Shown: positions 35,533 to 47,650 of the stretch, in pieces
How the letters are laid out: every line of letters begins with the position of its first letter
Numbering within the stretch: position 1 is the first letter of the stretch
Notes under the pieces: model-generated
Database searches by the model: none
Told to the model about the DNA's origin: nothing
What the model saw: the letters and a program-made list of their open reading frames with translations, nothing else
Position numbers and translations under genes: made by a program
Source of the DNA: Brachionus rotundiformis
Lineage: Eukaryota > Rotifera > Eurotatoria > Ploima > Brachionidae
Direction: 5' to 3'
Length of the DNA: 64,000 bases
Assembly (NCBI GenBank): GCA_016802295.1
Contig: JAESIW010000200.1
Location: forward strand, 1,829,923 to 1,893,922

Positions 35533-36045
35533 TTATTTCATTTTGCCTTTGTATTCAGCTAATTCTTGATCATATCTATGTTTCTCTGCAGCGCATTTAG
35601 CTTCATATTTGGCCTTTGTATCTGCTGACACTTTATTCCATCTTTCACCTAACTCTTTGGCTGCCTCGCCAACTGAATAATTTGGAAATTCAGCTTTTAC
35701 AGATGGTCTTTCATCAGCACAAAATAAGAAAAAAGCAGATAATGGACGCTTTGGAGCATTTGGATCTTTCTTTTTTTTCTTACGAATACCATTTCCTTCA
35801 GAAGATTGTACATAAGTAGACATTTCTCGTTCATATCGTATTTTGTCATTCTCTGCCATTTCAGCAAACCTCTTCTTTTCAACTTCAGTCATTTGTTTCC
35901 ATCTTTCTGCGCATTTTTTGGAAAATTCAGTGAAATTAACATTTTCATTTGGATGTTTTTTTCGATGTTCTTCTCTACACATTTGAACAAAAAATGTATA
36001 AGCAGACATTCGACCTTTAGGCTTTTTATTTTCTAATTTATCCAT
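35533..36045 (-). CDS. HMGB-type chromatin protein, copy a (no acidic tail)
   Basis: Single exon, 170 residues, two HMG boxes. HMGB proteins bind and bend DNA without sequence preference in the nucleus. Box A runs from about residue 8 (KKPKGRMSAYTFFVQMCREE) to 83; box B from about 95 (DPNAPKRPLSAFFLFCADER) to 165. The protein ends EYKGKMK, directly after box B, and lacks the Asp/Glu tail that restrains DNA binding in other family members. Codons are AT-rich, unlike copies c-f. A 75-bp tract at 35707-35781 is identical to one in copy b. It is the first of six paralogues in this window. Confidence 0.93.
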   Translation of the reverse strand: MDKLENKKPKGRMSAYTFFVQMCREEHRKKHPNENVNFTEFSKKCAERWKQMTEVEKKRFAEMAENDKIRYEREMSTYVQSSEGNGIRKKKKKDPNAPKRPLSAFFLFCADERPSVKAEFPNYSVGEAAKELGERWNKVSADTKAKYEAKCAAEKHRYDQELAEYKGKMK

Positions 36046-36574
36046 CTACTTAATCAACTTAATATTATTACAAACTTAATAATTTTTAATTCTAAATGTA
36101 AATAAATATCGATTTATTTATGAATTGAGAATCAAATTAGAATAAAAAAAATGACATCTAATTTCAGATATAAAAATGTTTTGAAATGACTGTCATTTAT
36201 ATTAGTCTCACAATTTTTTATTTTTTTAAATGAGCTGATATAATCATCTGTATTTTATTTGGGGCTTAGTCCAAAATATTGTGCTCTAAAAGTATATTTA
36301 AAAATTTCTTTTTATTTATTTATTTAAAGTACATTAATCAAAAAAAAAACACAAAAAGTCCATTTTATTTAGATTGAAAATTTGATATTACAAAAGAACA
36401 ATCGAATTATAGACACTTAAACTTGTACATCAAAAAAAAAAAAACATTTTTTTCTCAATAAGCCAAATATTTTGATATAAAATAATTTTTTACAAAAAGT
36501 TGTACATCGTTTTAAAAGACTAGTCCTCTTAATCGGTTCGTTTCATGAAACTAATAGAAACTGGACTGTATGAT
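36046..36574. other. Spacer between HMGB copies a and b
   Basis: 529 AT-rich bases between two tandem minus-strand HMGB genes; contains the copy a promoter and copy b 3' end. A poly(A) run lies at 36432-36443. No gene seen. Confidence 0.4.
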
Positions 36575-37141
36575 TTATTCATTATCATCGTCATCTTCAT
36601 CTTCGTCCTCTACATCGTCATTGTTTTGGACACCTGAACATTTATTTTTGTAATTTTCAAGCTCTTTTTCATAACGTGATTTATCTTGTGCAGCTTTGGC
36701 TTCATATTTAGATTTTACTTCAGCGGATACTTTATTCCATTTTTCTCCTAGATCTTTTGCAACTTCTCCAACAGAATAATTTGGATGAGCAGCCTTGACT
36801 GCACCTCTTTCATCAGCACAAAATAAGAAAAAAGCAGATAATGGACGCTTTGGAGCATTTGGATCTTTCTTTTTTTTCTTTCTACCACCTTCTTTGTTTG
36901 GTGGTACATATGACGCCATTTCTCTATCATATCGTTGTTTGTCCTTTTCTGCCATTTCAGCAAATCTTTTTTTCTCAGTATCAGTCATTACTTTCCAGCG
37001 TTCTGCACATTTTTTTGAAAATTCAGTGAAATTAACATTTTCATTTGGATGTTTTTTTCGGTGCTCTTCACGACATGTTTGAACAAAAAATGTGTATGCT
37101 GACATGCGACCCTTGGGTTTTTTATCTCCTTTTGTAGCCAT
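36575..37141 (-). CDS. HMGB-type chromatin protein, copy b
   Basis: Single exon, 188 residues. Two HMG boxes (box A from KPKGRMSAYTFFVQTCREEH, box B from DPNAPKRPLSAFFLFCADER) and an acidic tail (DDVEDEDEDDDDNE), the classic HMGB1 plan. Expected role is architectural DNA binding in chromatin. Box B has AVKAAHPNYSVGEVAKDLGE where copies c-f have NVKAQFPQYSVGE, so this is an older paralogue. Codons are AT-rich. A 75-bp tract at 36806-36880 is identical with copy a. The upstream 300 bases are less AT-rich than most spacers and probably hold its promoter. Confidence 0.95.
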   Translation of the reverse strand: MATKGDKKPKGRMSAYTFFVQTCREEHRKKHPNENVNFTEFSKKCAERWKVMTDTEKKRFAEMAEKDKQRYDREMASYVPPNKEGGRKKKKKDPNAPKRPLSAFFLFCADERGAVKAAHPNYSVGEVAKDLGEKWNKVSAEVKSKYEAKAAQDKSRYEKELENYKNKCSGVQNNDDVEDEDEDDDDNE

Positions 37142-40042
37142 CTTTCAAATTCAAATCTTAACAAATCTTAAAGTTAAGTTAGATTTAAAACTTTACAAAA
37201 TTAATTTTTATAATTTAATTCTGCATCTCAGATAGAAAAAACTCGCAGAGTACAGAGTGCACTGTTGTGTTTTTGTGAGAAGTCTGGATAAGGCAAAAAA
37301 ACGAGAAAATTGTATGGAGAAAGATATTAGAAATAGTTTTTGTTCTTAGTTTGCTATGTGTTAGAGAAATGAATATGAAATATAGAAATGAACGAGTGTA
37401 TTTAAAATTGCTATAGTTTAGAGAGATTTGTGTATGCAAAATGATTGGGTTTAGTATAAGAGCTAAAGCAATTCAATAGAAAAGCATTGAAATGCCTAGC
37501 ATCCAATCATTCTATAGTGTTATACTCAAAATCTATAAATGCTTTAAAATGAATGGAGCGATTTGCTTCGTGTTCATAATTTCATATTACTCATGGAACA
37601 ACCCCAAATATTTTTATCATAATTATGTGCAAAAACGAGAGCAATTAGACCACAGGCACAGGACTCTAAATTTGTGATCGCCCTCTCAATGACACACTTT
37701 TATATTCTGTGCATAATTTTTTCATAAACAAAAAATATTAATATTAATAATATTCGCCATTTATTTATAATTTATTCTTAGATATCACCTAAGCTTACAC
37801 AGGGCATAATTTAATCTTTGAAAATTTATCATTCTAGTCCGAAAATCAAATTATTTAAATAAAACTTGAAAACAATAGGATAATTTCTTCTATCAAAAAA
37901 TTTTAAGATTACTGTTAATACTTAAAGTTTAATGAAAAAATGACGCAAAATCCAATATTGATGTTTTATCTAAATAAGGTAAAAATCTTGTCTGACGGGT
38001 CAGTCGTTCTTTTTAATTAAAAAGTTAATTCCAGATATCCATAAGCTTCAAATTTTTTTCTCAATATGAATTCATGATGAAATCCCTTTTAGTTATCTGG
38101 CCTTTTTATATCATAAACTCTATAAACTTTATTGACCAAATTATTCTTAGGAATTCTACGAATACTTTATGAAGCTTATCAATTTTAATTAATTTTTTTA
38201 GTATTTTTTTAATAAATTAAAAGGAATTTAAATCAAAAATTGAATTGCTCTCAAAATTTAAAAATCTATAACAAATTTAATTCAGATCAAGATTTATAAT
38301 TGATTTTTATCAAATTTAATCTCATCCAAACTTATGGTTAGAATGAAATGCAGATTAGAATAAACTTTTTTAATTAATAAGACAGACGACGATGCATGGC
38401 AGTATCTACCTTTATTAAAATTTAAAAGCAAATTAAAATTCATATCTTCAAATTTTTTAGAACAAAATTTGATAGTTAAATATGCGTGATATAATTATTT
38501 AAAAATATATTTTATGTGACTTTTTGTCTAAAATTAAAAGAAATGATTTTTTATTATAATTTTTCCCTATTGTATTTTTTAGAAATATTCTATCGGACCT
38601 CTGAAAGTCGATTTAAAATTTTGATAAATAATAAAACAACTAAAGATATTTTGTTAATTTCTTTAGAAAAAAAATTAAATAATTTATTTGCTGTTATGAT
38701 AAAGTAATATTTTTTAAATCATCAAAATATTTTTGATAATAAAAAATGAATTAAAAAAAAAACAGTTGATACTTAAAAAAATTCATTTTTTACTTTGATT
38801 GTTTTTACTGATTATTTTTAATTCAAAAAAAAAACATTAATGGTATTTCATTAGTTAATTAATTGAAAAATTTTATATTATAGTGCTTAAAAATTAGATA
38901 CCAAACGAACTAATTCATAAAAGCTTTTCTTTTTTATTTCAAGTTTGTTAATTAAATCTCCAGTTGACTCGAAATTCAGAAATCACAAGAAACCCAGAAA
39001 TTAATAAATTACAGAAAAAGCTTCAAACTTAAATTCGTATTTGTACAAAATTTTATTATTAATCTTTCTATGTTAAAATCTTTTTCAAAGTATTTTAAGA
39101 AAGTCTGAATTTGTATATTAATATATCGGAGTAAATCAAGAACCTTTTGAAAATTTTTTTTATTCAATCTTTGACTCAATTCAATTTTGGATATTTTTTT
39201 TTGGAAAGCTTAATAGATTTTAACTACAAATCAAATTTAATAATCAATTAAATAATAAAAATACTAATTCATTTCATTTTATTCAAATTATTTAAAAAAA
39301 AAGTCCGTCCAATCTTCTTTTTATCGCAGAAATTTTTCTTTTACTGAAGAATGTCCTAAGTGAGACCAACTTAATTTTATAATTCTTACCAACTAGTCAG
39401 TTTTTAATGTGGTATTAATAAAAAGTATCAATTAAAACATAATTTTAATGATAATTAATGGTTGTTAGATTGTTTCCTTCAATTATCGAGAATAATCTAT
39501 CAATTCTTTTTTTACTTATGATGGCTTCAAATTGCCTAATTGCCTAATAATTCCTTTTCTTGTTCAAAAATTTTTTTAAAATTATCAACATTCTTTCATT
39601 TCAATATTAAAATTTGGAAATGAATAAAAAGTTTGATTCTTTGAAAATATCTCAAAAAGAATAATTATCGCGCGACTTTATTTTTAGCTCTAACAGTAAG
39701 ACTGTTGTCATGTCTTTTTAAAAAATATTTTTATTATAAAATAATATGAAGCAGCACATATATTAATAAAAATCTTAATTTTTTTAAGCTTCTTGATAAT
39801 ATCTTTATTTAAATTTTCAAATTGAAAATTTTTAATCTAATTAATATCAATTCTAATGAGATTAAATTTTTCAAAAATAAAAATTTTATCTAAATTTAAA
39901 AAAAATATATGTATAAATTCTCAATTACTCAAATGTTAACATGATTCTGTCATCATTCAAAAAAAAAAAAATTTTATATTAATTATTTTTTGTTGAAAAC
40001 CCATGATTATCTAATTATAGAAGAAAATAGCCAAACAAAAAC
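37142..40042. other. Intergenic region upstream of HMGB copy b and of ATRX
   Basis: 2.9 kb. The part at 37200-37690 is less AT-rich and probably holds the copy b promoter and 5' UTR; ORFs in it on both strands are short and unconvincing. The rest is low-complexity AT-rich DNA. Short acceptor-like AG sites (TTATAG at 40020 and AATAG at 40030) precede the ATRX start. Confidence 0.4.
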
Positions 40043-43000
40043 ATGGAAGATAAAAATAACTCGCCTGATGAACTGGAAGAAAATATGTTGGCCTATGTTG
40101 AAAAGTCACATAATTTATTTCGCTTAGGAAATGAACTTAATAACAAGATAGACAATTTTAAACTTGAAATTAATACTTTACAAAATGAATTTAAAAATGA
40201 ATTGAACTCTGTAAAATTATCTAATCAAATTTTGACAGAACAAATTTTACAAAGAAGAAAGTTACGCTCAAAAAAAGTACCAAATAGTCCAATAAAAGAA
40301 CCAAATTCGACCAGTTCAAATTTAACCTGTACAGATCCAGAAATCAATTACGACCCAGTCAGTCCGCGATCTCCCTCTATCATAAAAAATAAAGTAAATT
40401 CTGAACAAAACTACCAAAAATTGACAGAAGAAGAGGCGTTTTCCAAGTTGATCCAAATGGCCAAAAAAGATGGCTTTCCAGTTAATGAAGCAACTAAATT
40501 TAGTTCTGAAGAGGATGAATTGGATTCAACCTTGCAGCCAGAGGATCAAGCTCAGAGCTCTGTGGCGACAGGTATTCGAGAATGTAAAGTAGAAATAAAC
40601 CGCCTTGATGTAAATGATAAGGACTTTCTGAGCCAGGTTAGTCCGTATACTTTGAAATATTTAAAAGAAAAAAAGGCATTGGATGAAGATAAAGCCATTG
40701 ATAGGCTGTGTAGAATAGGTTCAAATAAAGCGCATAATTGGGCCAAAAAAAGTACTTCTTATAAAAGAAAGTCATTGAGACCAAGAAGAAATGTAGCTAA
40801 GTATTCAGATTCAGACTCGGACAATTACGATACGGCAAGCTCAGATCGTACAAATGACCAGAATGATGAAGATTCAAGAGACAAAATTATGGAAACGGTG
40901 GCAAGTGATTGTTCAGAGATCACCGAAGACGAGTCTATAGGAAGTCCAGACTTGGAAAATCCTGAAAAAATTAAAAAAGACAAAAAATTCAGAATAGAGA
41001 GTAGTGATTTGTCTGATTCGAGCAAGACTTCCCAAATTTACGAATCGGGAAGTGTTAATCCCAATTCGATAAACCACGAGTACCGAGATTCCAAGCAAAC
41101 TCCGGGCAATTTGAAGCCACATTTTGACATTCCCAAACTGGTTTTAGACGAAAAAGAGTCTGATGAAGAAAAAGAAAATAAACTTCCGGGTAACAATGAG
41201 TCAGATGAAGAAATAAAATTGAAGTCAACAAGGTGTTCAAAGCGTTTGACAAGCGAAACTTCGGATGAGAGGGAAACTTCTCGGGATGATGATGAGGAAG
41301 AGATAGAAAAGTCAAAAAATTCAACCAAGCTTAAGGGAATCATTGGTGGTAAATTGGAAAATGAGGATCCAGATCAGAATAAAGAAAACATATTGATGCA
41401 AGATAATGACTCAAATAGCTCTGATGAAATAAAGCCCATAATTAAAAAAAGAAAAAGGTTGAAGTGTGGCAGTGATAGTGAAAACTCGGCTAAAAGCAAA
41501 TTGAGAAGTAGATCTAAAAAAGATTTGGATGAAAAGAGCGAGGAAGAATCGATGTCCAATGACAGTGACATACAATCGGTGCACAGTTCTGAGGAAGAAT
41601 CACCGACTAAACAAGAAACAAGACACAAATTAAGAAATATTATTCAAGATGGAAAATTGACCAAAGAAACCCAGGATGCCATACAGACTGAGCGCGAGCG
41701 TAAGAAGCGAATTGAGGAGAAGCGAGCACTGGAAGCTTCAATAGCTAAAGATGGAAAGAATGAGCTGTATTTGGATGTGGATCCAGAGAGCAAAAAAATG
41801 CTAGTCAAAGTAGATCCAGCAATTTCCAAGAATTTAAAACCACATCAAGTAGAAGGCATCAAATTCATATGGGATTCGTGCTACGAAAGCTGTGAAATGA
41901 TCAAAAATGGCCACAAAGGCTCTGGATGTTTACTGGCTCATTGTATGGGTCTAGGAAAAACATTTCAAATAATTGCTCTTGTCCACACTCTGCTAACAAA
42001 TAGAGACTTGACCAAATGTAAACGAGTGCTTATACTTCTACCTGTTAATGTTCTTACTAATTGGAAAAAAGAGTTTCGCAAATGGACCAGACCATGTCAA
42101 AAGCAAATAACTGTCTATCTTCTTCCGAATGAAAAAGGAATTAGTAGAGACTTAGCCCAAGCTCGTTTTAACGAGATAGAAAGCTGGTATAGGAGAGGTA
42201 TTTTGGAATTTTTATCTTTCAATAAATTTGTTACTCGGTGTGATTTGGCCTGAATCACCTTTGAATAACCTCAGAGGAACAAGTAGTAAATAAAATATAA
42301 GTATGCTTGAATAAACTTTTTTTACGAAATTACAAAATTAGGAAGCAAAAATATTAGTTAAAACTTATATTCACCACCTTTATTTATATTCAAACGTTAT
42401 CATTTTAATTAGTAATATTAAAGTTAGAATTAAAATAATTTGAATATTAAATTTAAAATTAATGAACGATTAATATTCATATTTTCAATTTGAATTATAT
42501 ATTAATTATTAATAGGGATAATTTTGAATGAAAAGGGAGACTAATTTCATACCGTAACAAATTTATTTATCTAATTAATAAAAAAAATCTCTCAATTTCA
42601 ATTGAAATTAAATTTTATTAAATATATTAAATATTTAAATAAGTCGATTTATTTATAGTTTTATTAATTAATTAATTAATTAATTATTATTGAATATTAT
42701 TATTTTTTTTATTTTTTAGGCGGCGTTCTCTTGCTGAGCTATTCGATGTTCGTTCGAATAGTAAGTGGTAAAAATATCAAACCACCGAAGCTGGTTGAAA
42801 GTTTCAAAAGGTACTTGTTGTCACCAGGTCCAAACCTAGTCGTATGTGACGAAGGTCACATGCTCAGAGTGCCAACTTCAGCTCTGAACAAATGTGTCTC
42901 ATTGTTTAGTACAGCTCGCCGAATAGTTCTGACTGGCACTCCGCTCCAAAACAATCTAATTGAATACCATTGCATGGTTTCTTTCGTAAAGCCCAATCTT

Positions 43001-44947
43001 CTTGGCACAATCAAGGAATTCAAAAACCGTTTTGCTAATCCAATTAGCAATGGTCAGCATAGGGATTCAACTGAGGCCGATGTCCGCTACATGAAAAAAA
43101 GGGCTCATATACTACACGATGTGCTCGAAGGATGTGTTCAGAGAAAGGACTATGCAGTTATTCGAGATTTTCTTAAGCCTAAAAAAGAATATGTCTTGAG
43201 CATAAGGCTATCAGATATCCAAGTAGAGCTGTATCGTACCTATATCCAAATGTACGGAGTTAGGTCCAAAGCAAGCAAAACCAAAGGAGCTGAGTTGTTT
43301 CAAGATTTTCAAAATTTGTATCGTATTTGCTCCCACCCTTGGGTGCTAAAGCTAAATGAAGCAAGAGTAGTTCGCAGGGAGGAAAAGAATTCGGAGAAAA
43401 ATTTCATCGCTGAGGATGACGAGGAGGAAGAATTAGTGAAAGAAGCTGAAATGGCTCTGGATGATGATGAAGAAATAATAGAAATTTCTACCACTAGGCA
43501 AAAAAGTGATACCAAAAAGCCAGAGGTAAATGGCGGAGGTGTTAACAGTGAAGAATCTACAAATAAGCCTGTAGAACGCTGGTGGACAAATTTGATTCCT
43601 AATGACATGGAATTTCAGATAAACATGAGTGGAAAACTGGTTGTTCTTGAGCATATTTTGAAGCTGTGTGCCCAGCGTGGAGATAAGCTTCTTATATTTA
43701 GTCAGAGTTTGTTTAGTTTGGATCTGATTGAAATTTTTTTGGAAAAGTTAACTGCAGAAAAAAAAGATAAATGGAGGAAAGATGAAGATTATTATCGAAT
43801 GGATGGTCAGACAGATGTAAATAAGCGACAACATGATGTGGACAAGTTCAACGATGAGCGCAATCGGCGCAGTCGTCTTTTTTTGATCTCGACAAAAGCT
43901 GGCGGTATCGGCATTAATTTGGTCGGTGCCAATCGATGCATCATCTTTGATGCATGCTGGAACCCCTCTTATGATACTCAATCAATTTTTAGAATTTACA
44001 GATTTGGACAAAAAAAAGATGTATTTATTTATAGATTTTTGGCTCAGGGTACAATGGAGGAGAAAATTTACCAAAGACAAGTTACCAAACAGTCTCTATC
44101 TCATAGAGTTATAGATGAGCATCAGATAGATAGGCATTTTACGAGCCAGGAAATAAATGAATTGTATAACTTTGAGCCAGATTTGTGGGACGGAAAAGGT
44201 ATTGTTCATGACATTCCCGATGATGGTTTACTCAAGTCATTGCTGGTCGATTGCAAGAATTGGATAGTGAAGTACCACGAGCACGACTCATTGCTAGAGA
44301 ATAAATTGAACGAGGGCCTGAGCGAAGAGGAAAGAAAAGCAGCTTGGGAAGAGTATGAAAATGAGAAAAAGATGCAAAATTTCCATCTAAGTCACAGTGA
44401 GCCAGCTTTTAACACATTCCAAAATATTCCCAACGAACAAGATTTTTTTCAATATTACAATGAGATATTTGCCAACGAATCAAACAGAGCTCCCGATTAT
44501 CTCACTGCCCAAATTCAAGCTATCCAAAGAGAACAATTGATGGAACAAATACACCAACAAAGTGAGATAATGCGACAACATGAATTAAGAAATTCGATTC
44601 AAATGGATAAGATATTGAGAATCCAGAGCAGTAAACAGCTACAAAATTGGCAAAAAATGGATCAATTGTTCCAAAATAACCAGAATAACATTAACATACG
44701 AATTCCGAGTGGACAGAGAAGTGACTTTGAATACAGACCAATAGCTAGTCATCAAAATTTGGCAAATATACTCGGTATACCAAGGCCAGGTGGGCTAAAT
44801 GAAAATCAACCTAGGGAAAGTTTGCATCAGATAAAAACAAATTTAAAAAGTTCCAGTTCAAAAAACCCAATGAATAAAAATCCAACTCAAACTAATCAAA
44901 CGACCATGCAAGACCAGAACAAAAACAAGACACCAGATAATAATTAA
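40043..44947 (+). CDS. ATRX: ATRX-type SNF2 chromatin remodelling ATPase (XNP)
   Basis: Exons 40043-42197 and 42720-44947 join in phase (Gly from G|GC) to 1460 residues. ATRX uses ATP to remodel nucleosomes and deposits H3.3 with DAXX at heterochromatin and telomeres. The first 580 residues are acidic, Ser- and Lys-rich and look disordered, with a short N-terminal coiled coil. The ATPase core follows: LKPHQVEGIKFIWDSCYESC, Walker A in AHCMGLGKTFQI, VLILLPVNVLTNWKKEF, the ATRX-specific box DEGH in place of DEAH, LTGTPLQNNLIEY, then the C-terminal lobe with KLLIFSQSLFSLDLIE, STKAGGIGINL and RIYRFGQKKDVFIYR. The PHD-like ADD domain of vertebrate ATRX is absent, as in fly XNP. The 522-base intron falls between motifs Ia and II. 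Confidence 0.96.
42661..42692. repeat. ATTA-type microsatellite in ATRX intron
   Basis: About seven tandem copies of ATTA (TTATTAATTAATTAATTAAT and on) lie just before the acceptor of the ATRX intron. Confidence 0.9.
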
Positions 44948-45455
44948 ATAAATTTTGTTAAAATTATTTTTTCATCAATTGTGTTGAGTTATTTTTACTG
45001 TTATATTATAAGATTAACTAAAAGGTAGATGTACATTATATAAGAAAAATTTTGATTAATTTAAATTGAATGATAGCTACCATTTGATAAATGTTTTCTC
45101 AATTTACTTTTTTATTTATTATTCGTAATAATAAAAAGTATTTTATTTTCTAAAAAAAACTTTTTTTCATTCATTGAAAAAAGACAATAAATAAAATCTA
45201 TTGAAATAATTTAAAAAAATCATTTTTTTACTAAATTATTAATGACTTCCTTGTTAAAAGAATGGTGATAGTTTTACTAGAACAAATAATAAAAAACATT
45301 ATTTGAAAATTGTCCATTGAATTTGAATTTTAAAATTATTTTAGTTCTGATTAATAAATTAAATGATAGAAAGATATTAATTAAGAAATAATTATTAATA
45401 AATTTGTAAATAGAACTAGATTTCTAGGTATCTAGCTTCCAATAGAAGGTAAATT
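44948..45455. other. AT-rich spacer after ATRX
   Basis: About 500 bases of AT-rich DNA between the ATRX stop and the decayed retroelement. Nothing recognised beyond AATAAA-like words. Confidence 0.4.
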
Positions 45456-46260
45456 AATTAAAATAATAATTGCTTTATTGAACATATAGTATTTGATCAT
45501 GAAGATCATGATATTCGGTGGGGTTTAGATTGGTTCCGTAAAACAAATTCAAGAATTTTCCCATCTCGGAATCTAATAAAGTTTTCAAATTCGGACTTAA
45601 TTTTAGATAAGAGTTCGAATAAAATTGAAAATAATATTTTCGCCATCTTTTATTCTGAAGTAAATCCTGAAACTTCAGATGATGAAATTTCTCGGAAACT
45701 AAGCCAGTTAGGTTTGACCCTTCAAGTTCTTATCAAGTTATCATACAACCAAAATAAGGTTTTTAATAAAATTTTCAATTTGCAAAAAGAAAGTTCTATA
45801 GATGAATTAGGGAGCTGCGAAGTATATAACCATTTTATTAGGCTAATAGATAAAAAAAATGGCACCTACTTATAGAATTCTTACAGAATGTCAGAAAAGG
45901 AACATCATTTCATTTCATAAGTCAAAAATCAACAAAATGTAAAAGGCCAAGATTTTTATAAAATCGAAATCAGCATGGTTTTCCACAGTAATCGTTGTTC
46001 ATGATGATAAAGATGATGGAAGATGAGAAAAGAGATGGAAGTTAGCATATCTCTATAGATTATAGAAAGTTAAGCAAAAAATCATCTAACCTAAAAGTTC
46101 CCCCTCTCTAATAAAACCAATGTTATTGAAGACAAGCCTTCAATTGAAAAAACTATATTCTTAAAATGCGAAGGACTGATTAATAAATTAGAATACAGGT
46201 TTAAGGGACCTTATAGTCACAAAGTACTAAACTTAAAAATTATAATTTAAACAAAACATT
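45456..46260 (+). mobile_element. Decayed Ty3/gypsy-like retrotransposon pol region
   Basis: A 136-codon stop-free stretch without any ATG (about 45462-45875) reads like real protein (for instance VNPETSDDEISRKLSQLGLT) but its family is not clear. It is followed at 45970-46120 by SAWFSTVIVVHDDKDDG and then RWKLAYLYRL and PKSSPSLI separated by stops, which line up in order with the reverse-transcriptase start of Ty3/gypsy elements (SPWSSPxVxVxKKDG, then WRxCxDYRxLN and YPLP). At 46130-46240 a further coding-like piece ends KLEYRFKGPYSHKVL. No LTRs were found. Dead copy; called from motif order only. Confidence 0.5.
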
Positions 46261-47148
46261 AAATGATAATTATCCAAGCCATAAAAAATAAAAGTTATAG
46301 ATTATGATTCGTCTCTTCCATCAGAAAGTTCTGAAGTTAAAATAATTTTAAAACATTAACAAGTCAATAAAAATTATTTGTTTCCAGTAAATTGAATAAT
46401 TTGCCATTAAAAGAATCTTTCCAAGTTGGAAACCTGAATGATATTTAAATAGTACTAAATTAATAAATGAGTATAAAGAAAAATAGCTAAATAATGAAAG
46501 TAATAGACCCAATAAAAGATGTGGAATAAAGAGAACAATATGTTTTTAAATAATTTATATAATACAAGAATACATCAAATTAAAGTTTATTCCCAATCAT
46601 ATCACAAAAATATAGGCGATTTAAATTTGCAAAAATAAACCAAAAGAAACAAGGCATATTCCAAATGAATTCTTAAGATTAGATAATTTAAGCTCTCAAA
46701 TAAATGAAAAAACAATTCTTCGTGTTAGGAAAACTTAAACACCAAGTATATGGTAATAAAAACCAATCGTAATTAAAATATTATTTTTAACAAATACACG
46801 AAAAGAGAATAGTTCAAACTGTCTCACCAATCCGCCAATTTTTTTACACAAATTTGATCTCGTCCCTTGCAAGAGAGTTGTTCAATATCTTCAATCGGTA
46901 AATCAAAATTGCACTATTGTAACTTCAATTTTACCAATTCGACCAATCTGGACAACAAAATAAAAGATTAAAATATTAACCATAAACTATTACTTATTGA
47001 TGGAATAAATCTCTTATCAACTTCACAAAAAGGAGTAGATCCCGAAATATCAGTTGGAACTTGGTATAAACACATGTTAATTATATGTTACTTCAAATAT
47101 TAAAATCAAATAATTGAGAAAAAAATAAAAATATAAAAATTTTAGCTT
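46261..47148. other. Degenerate sequence, possibly more of the same old insertion
   Basis: This stretch has more balanced base use than ordinary spacers here but no frame stays open for long. One coding-like piece at 46981-47083 reads LLLIDGINLLSTSQKGVDPE. The patch at 46800-46960 is also GC-richer. I could not assign either to a family. Confidence 0.3.
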
Positions 47149-47650
47149 AATAAATGATGTAAGCTTATATGCTATAGATGAATAAAGAACATTATTTTGT
47201 TAGTCTATAAATACCGAATAGTCATATTTTTATACTACTTGAAATTTTTATATCATACTTGAAAAAAACATGAAATAATTTTAAAAAATAAAAATTAAAA
47301 GATTTGATATATTTTTTAAATTATCAGAGTATTTGCAGCAAGATCGCCCTGATGGCATAAATGTTAAACCATTGGATTCATCTTGTTATTTTTGACATGG
47401 TTTATTTATTTTGTTCAAAAAATTTTAATCTTATGATTATATTTATTACAGCAACAATTACTGGACCGGTTGGATCACCCTATGAGGGTGGTATTTTTTA
47501 TCTCTATCTTCAAATATCTCAAAGCTATCCATTAAACCCACCGGTATATTGAAATTTTATTATTTGTCATTTAAATAAGTTAAGTTTTTTAATAAGTTGG
47601 TCTGGTTTAACACAAAAATAAAATTATCTTTTTTATAATATTTTTTTTAA
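47149..47650 (+). pseudogene. Broken second copy of Morgue
   Basis: Two segments are near copies of the Morgue gene at 33.4-35.1 kb. Segment one (47149-47215) matches the very 3' end, coding for LINDLSLYAKDE and the bases after the stop. Segment two (47328-47650) matches the end of exon 5, intron 5, exon 6, intron 6 and the start of exon 7. The two are in reverse order relative to the gene. In segment two the conserved Trp codon before the exon 5 donor is a stop (TGA), the donor context is changed, and the rest of the UBC domain is missing. It therefore cannot make the protein. Intron sequence is kept, so the copy arose from DNA, not from an mRNA. Confidence 0.88.

Noticed and set aside
37215..37677. 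Short ORFs on both strands upstream of HMGB copy b
   Set aside because: Less AT-rich promoter/UTR-like DNA gives longer chance frames; residues look random.
38516..38707. 63-codon ORF before ATRX
   Set aside because: Low-complexity Phe/Lys/Leu content, no neighbouring exon or conserved motif.
41038..41829. Ser- and Phe-rich ORFs on the minus strand inside ATRX and similar ones in other long exons
   Set aside because: Shadows of the acidic, Ser-rich ATRX coding sequence.
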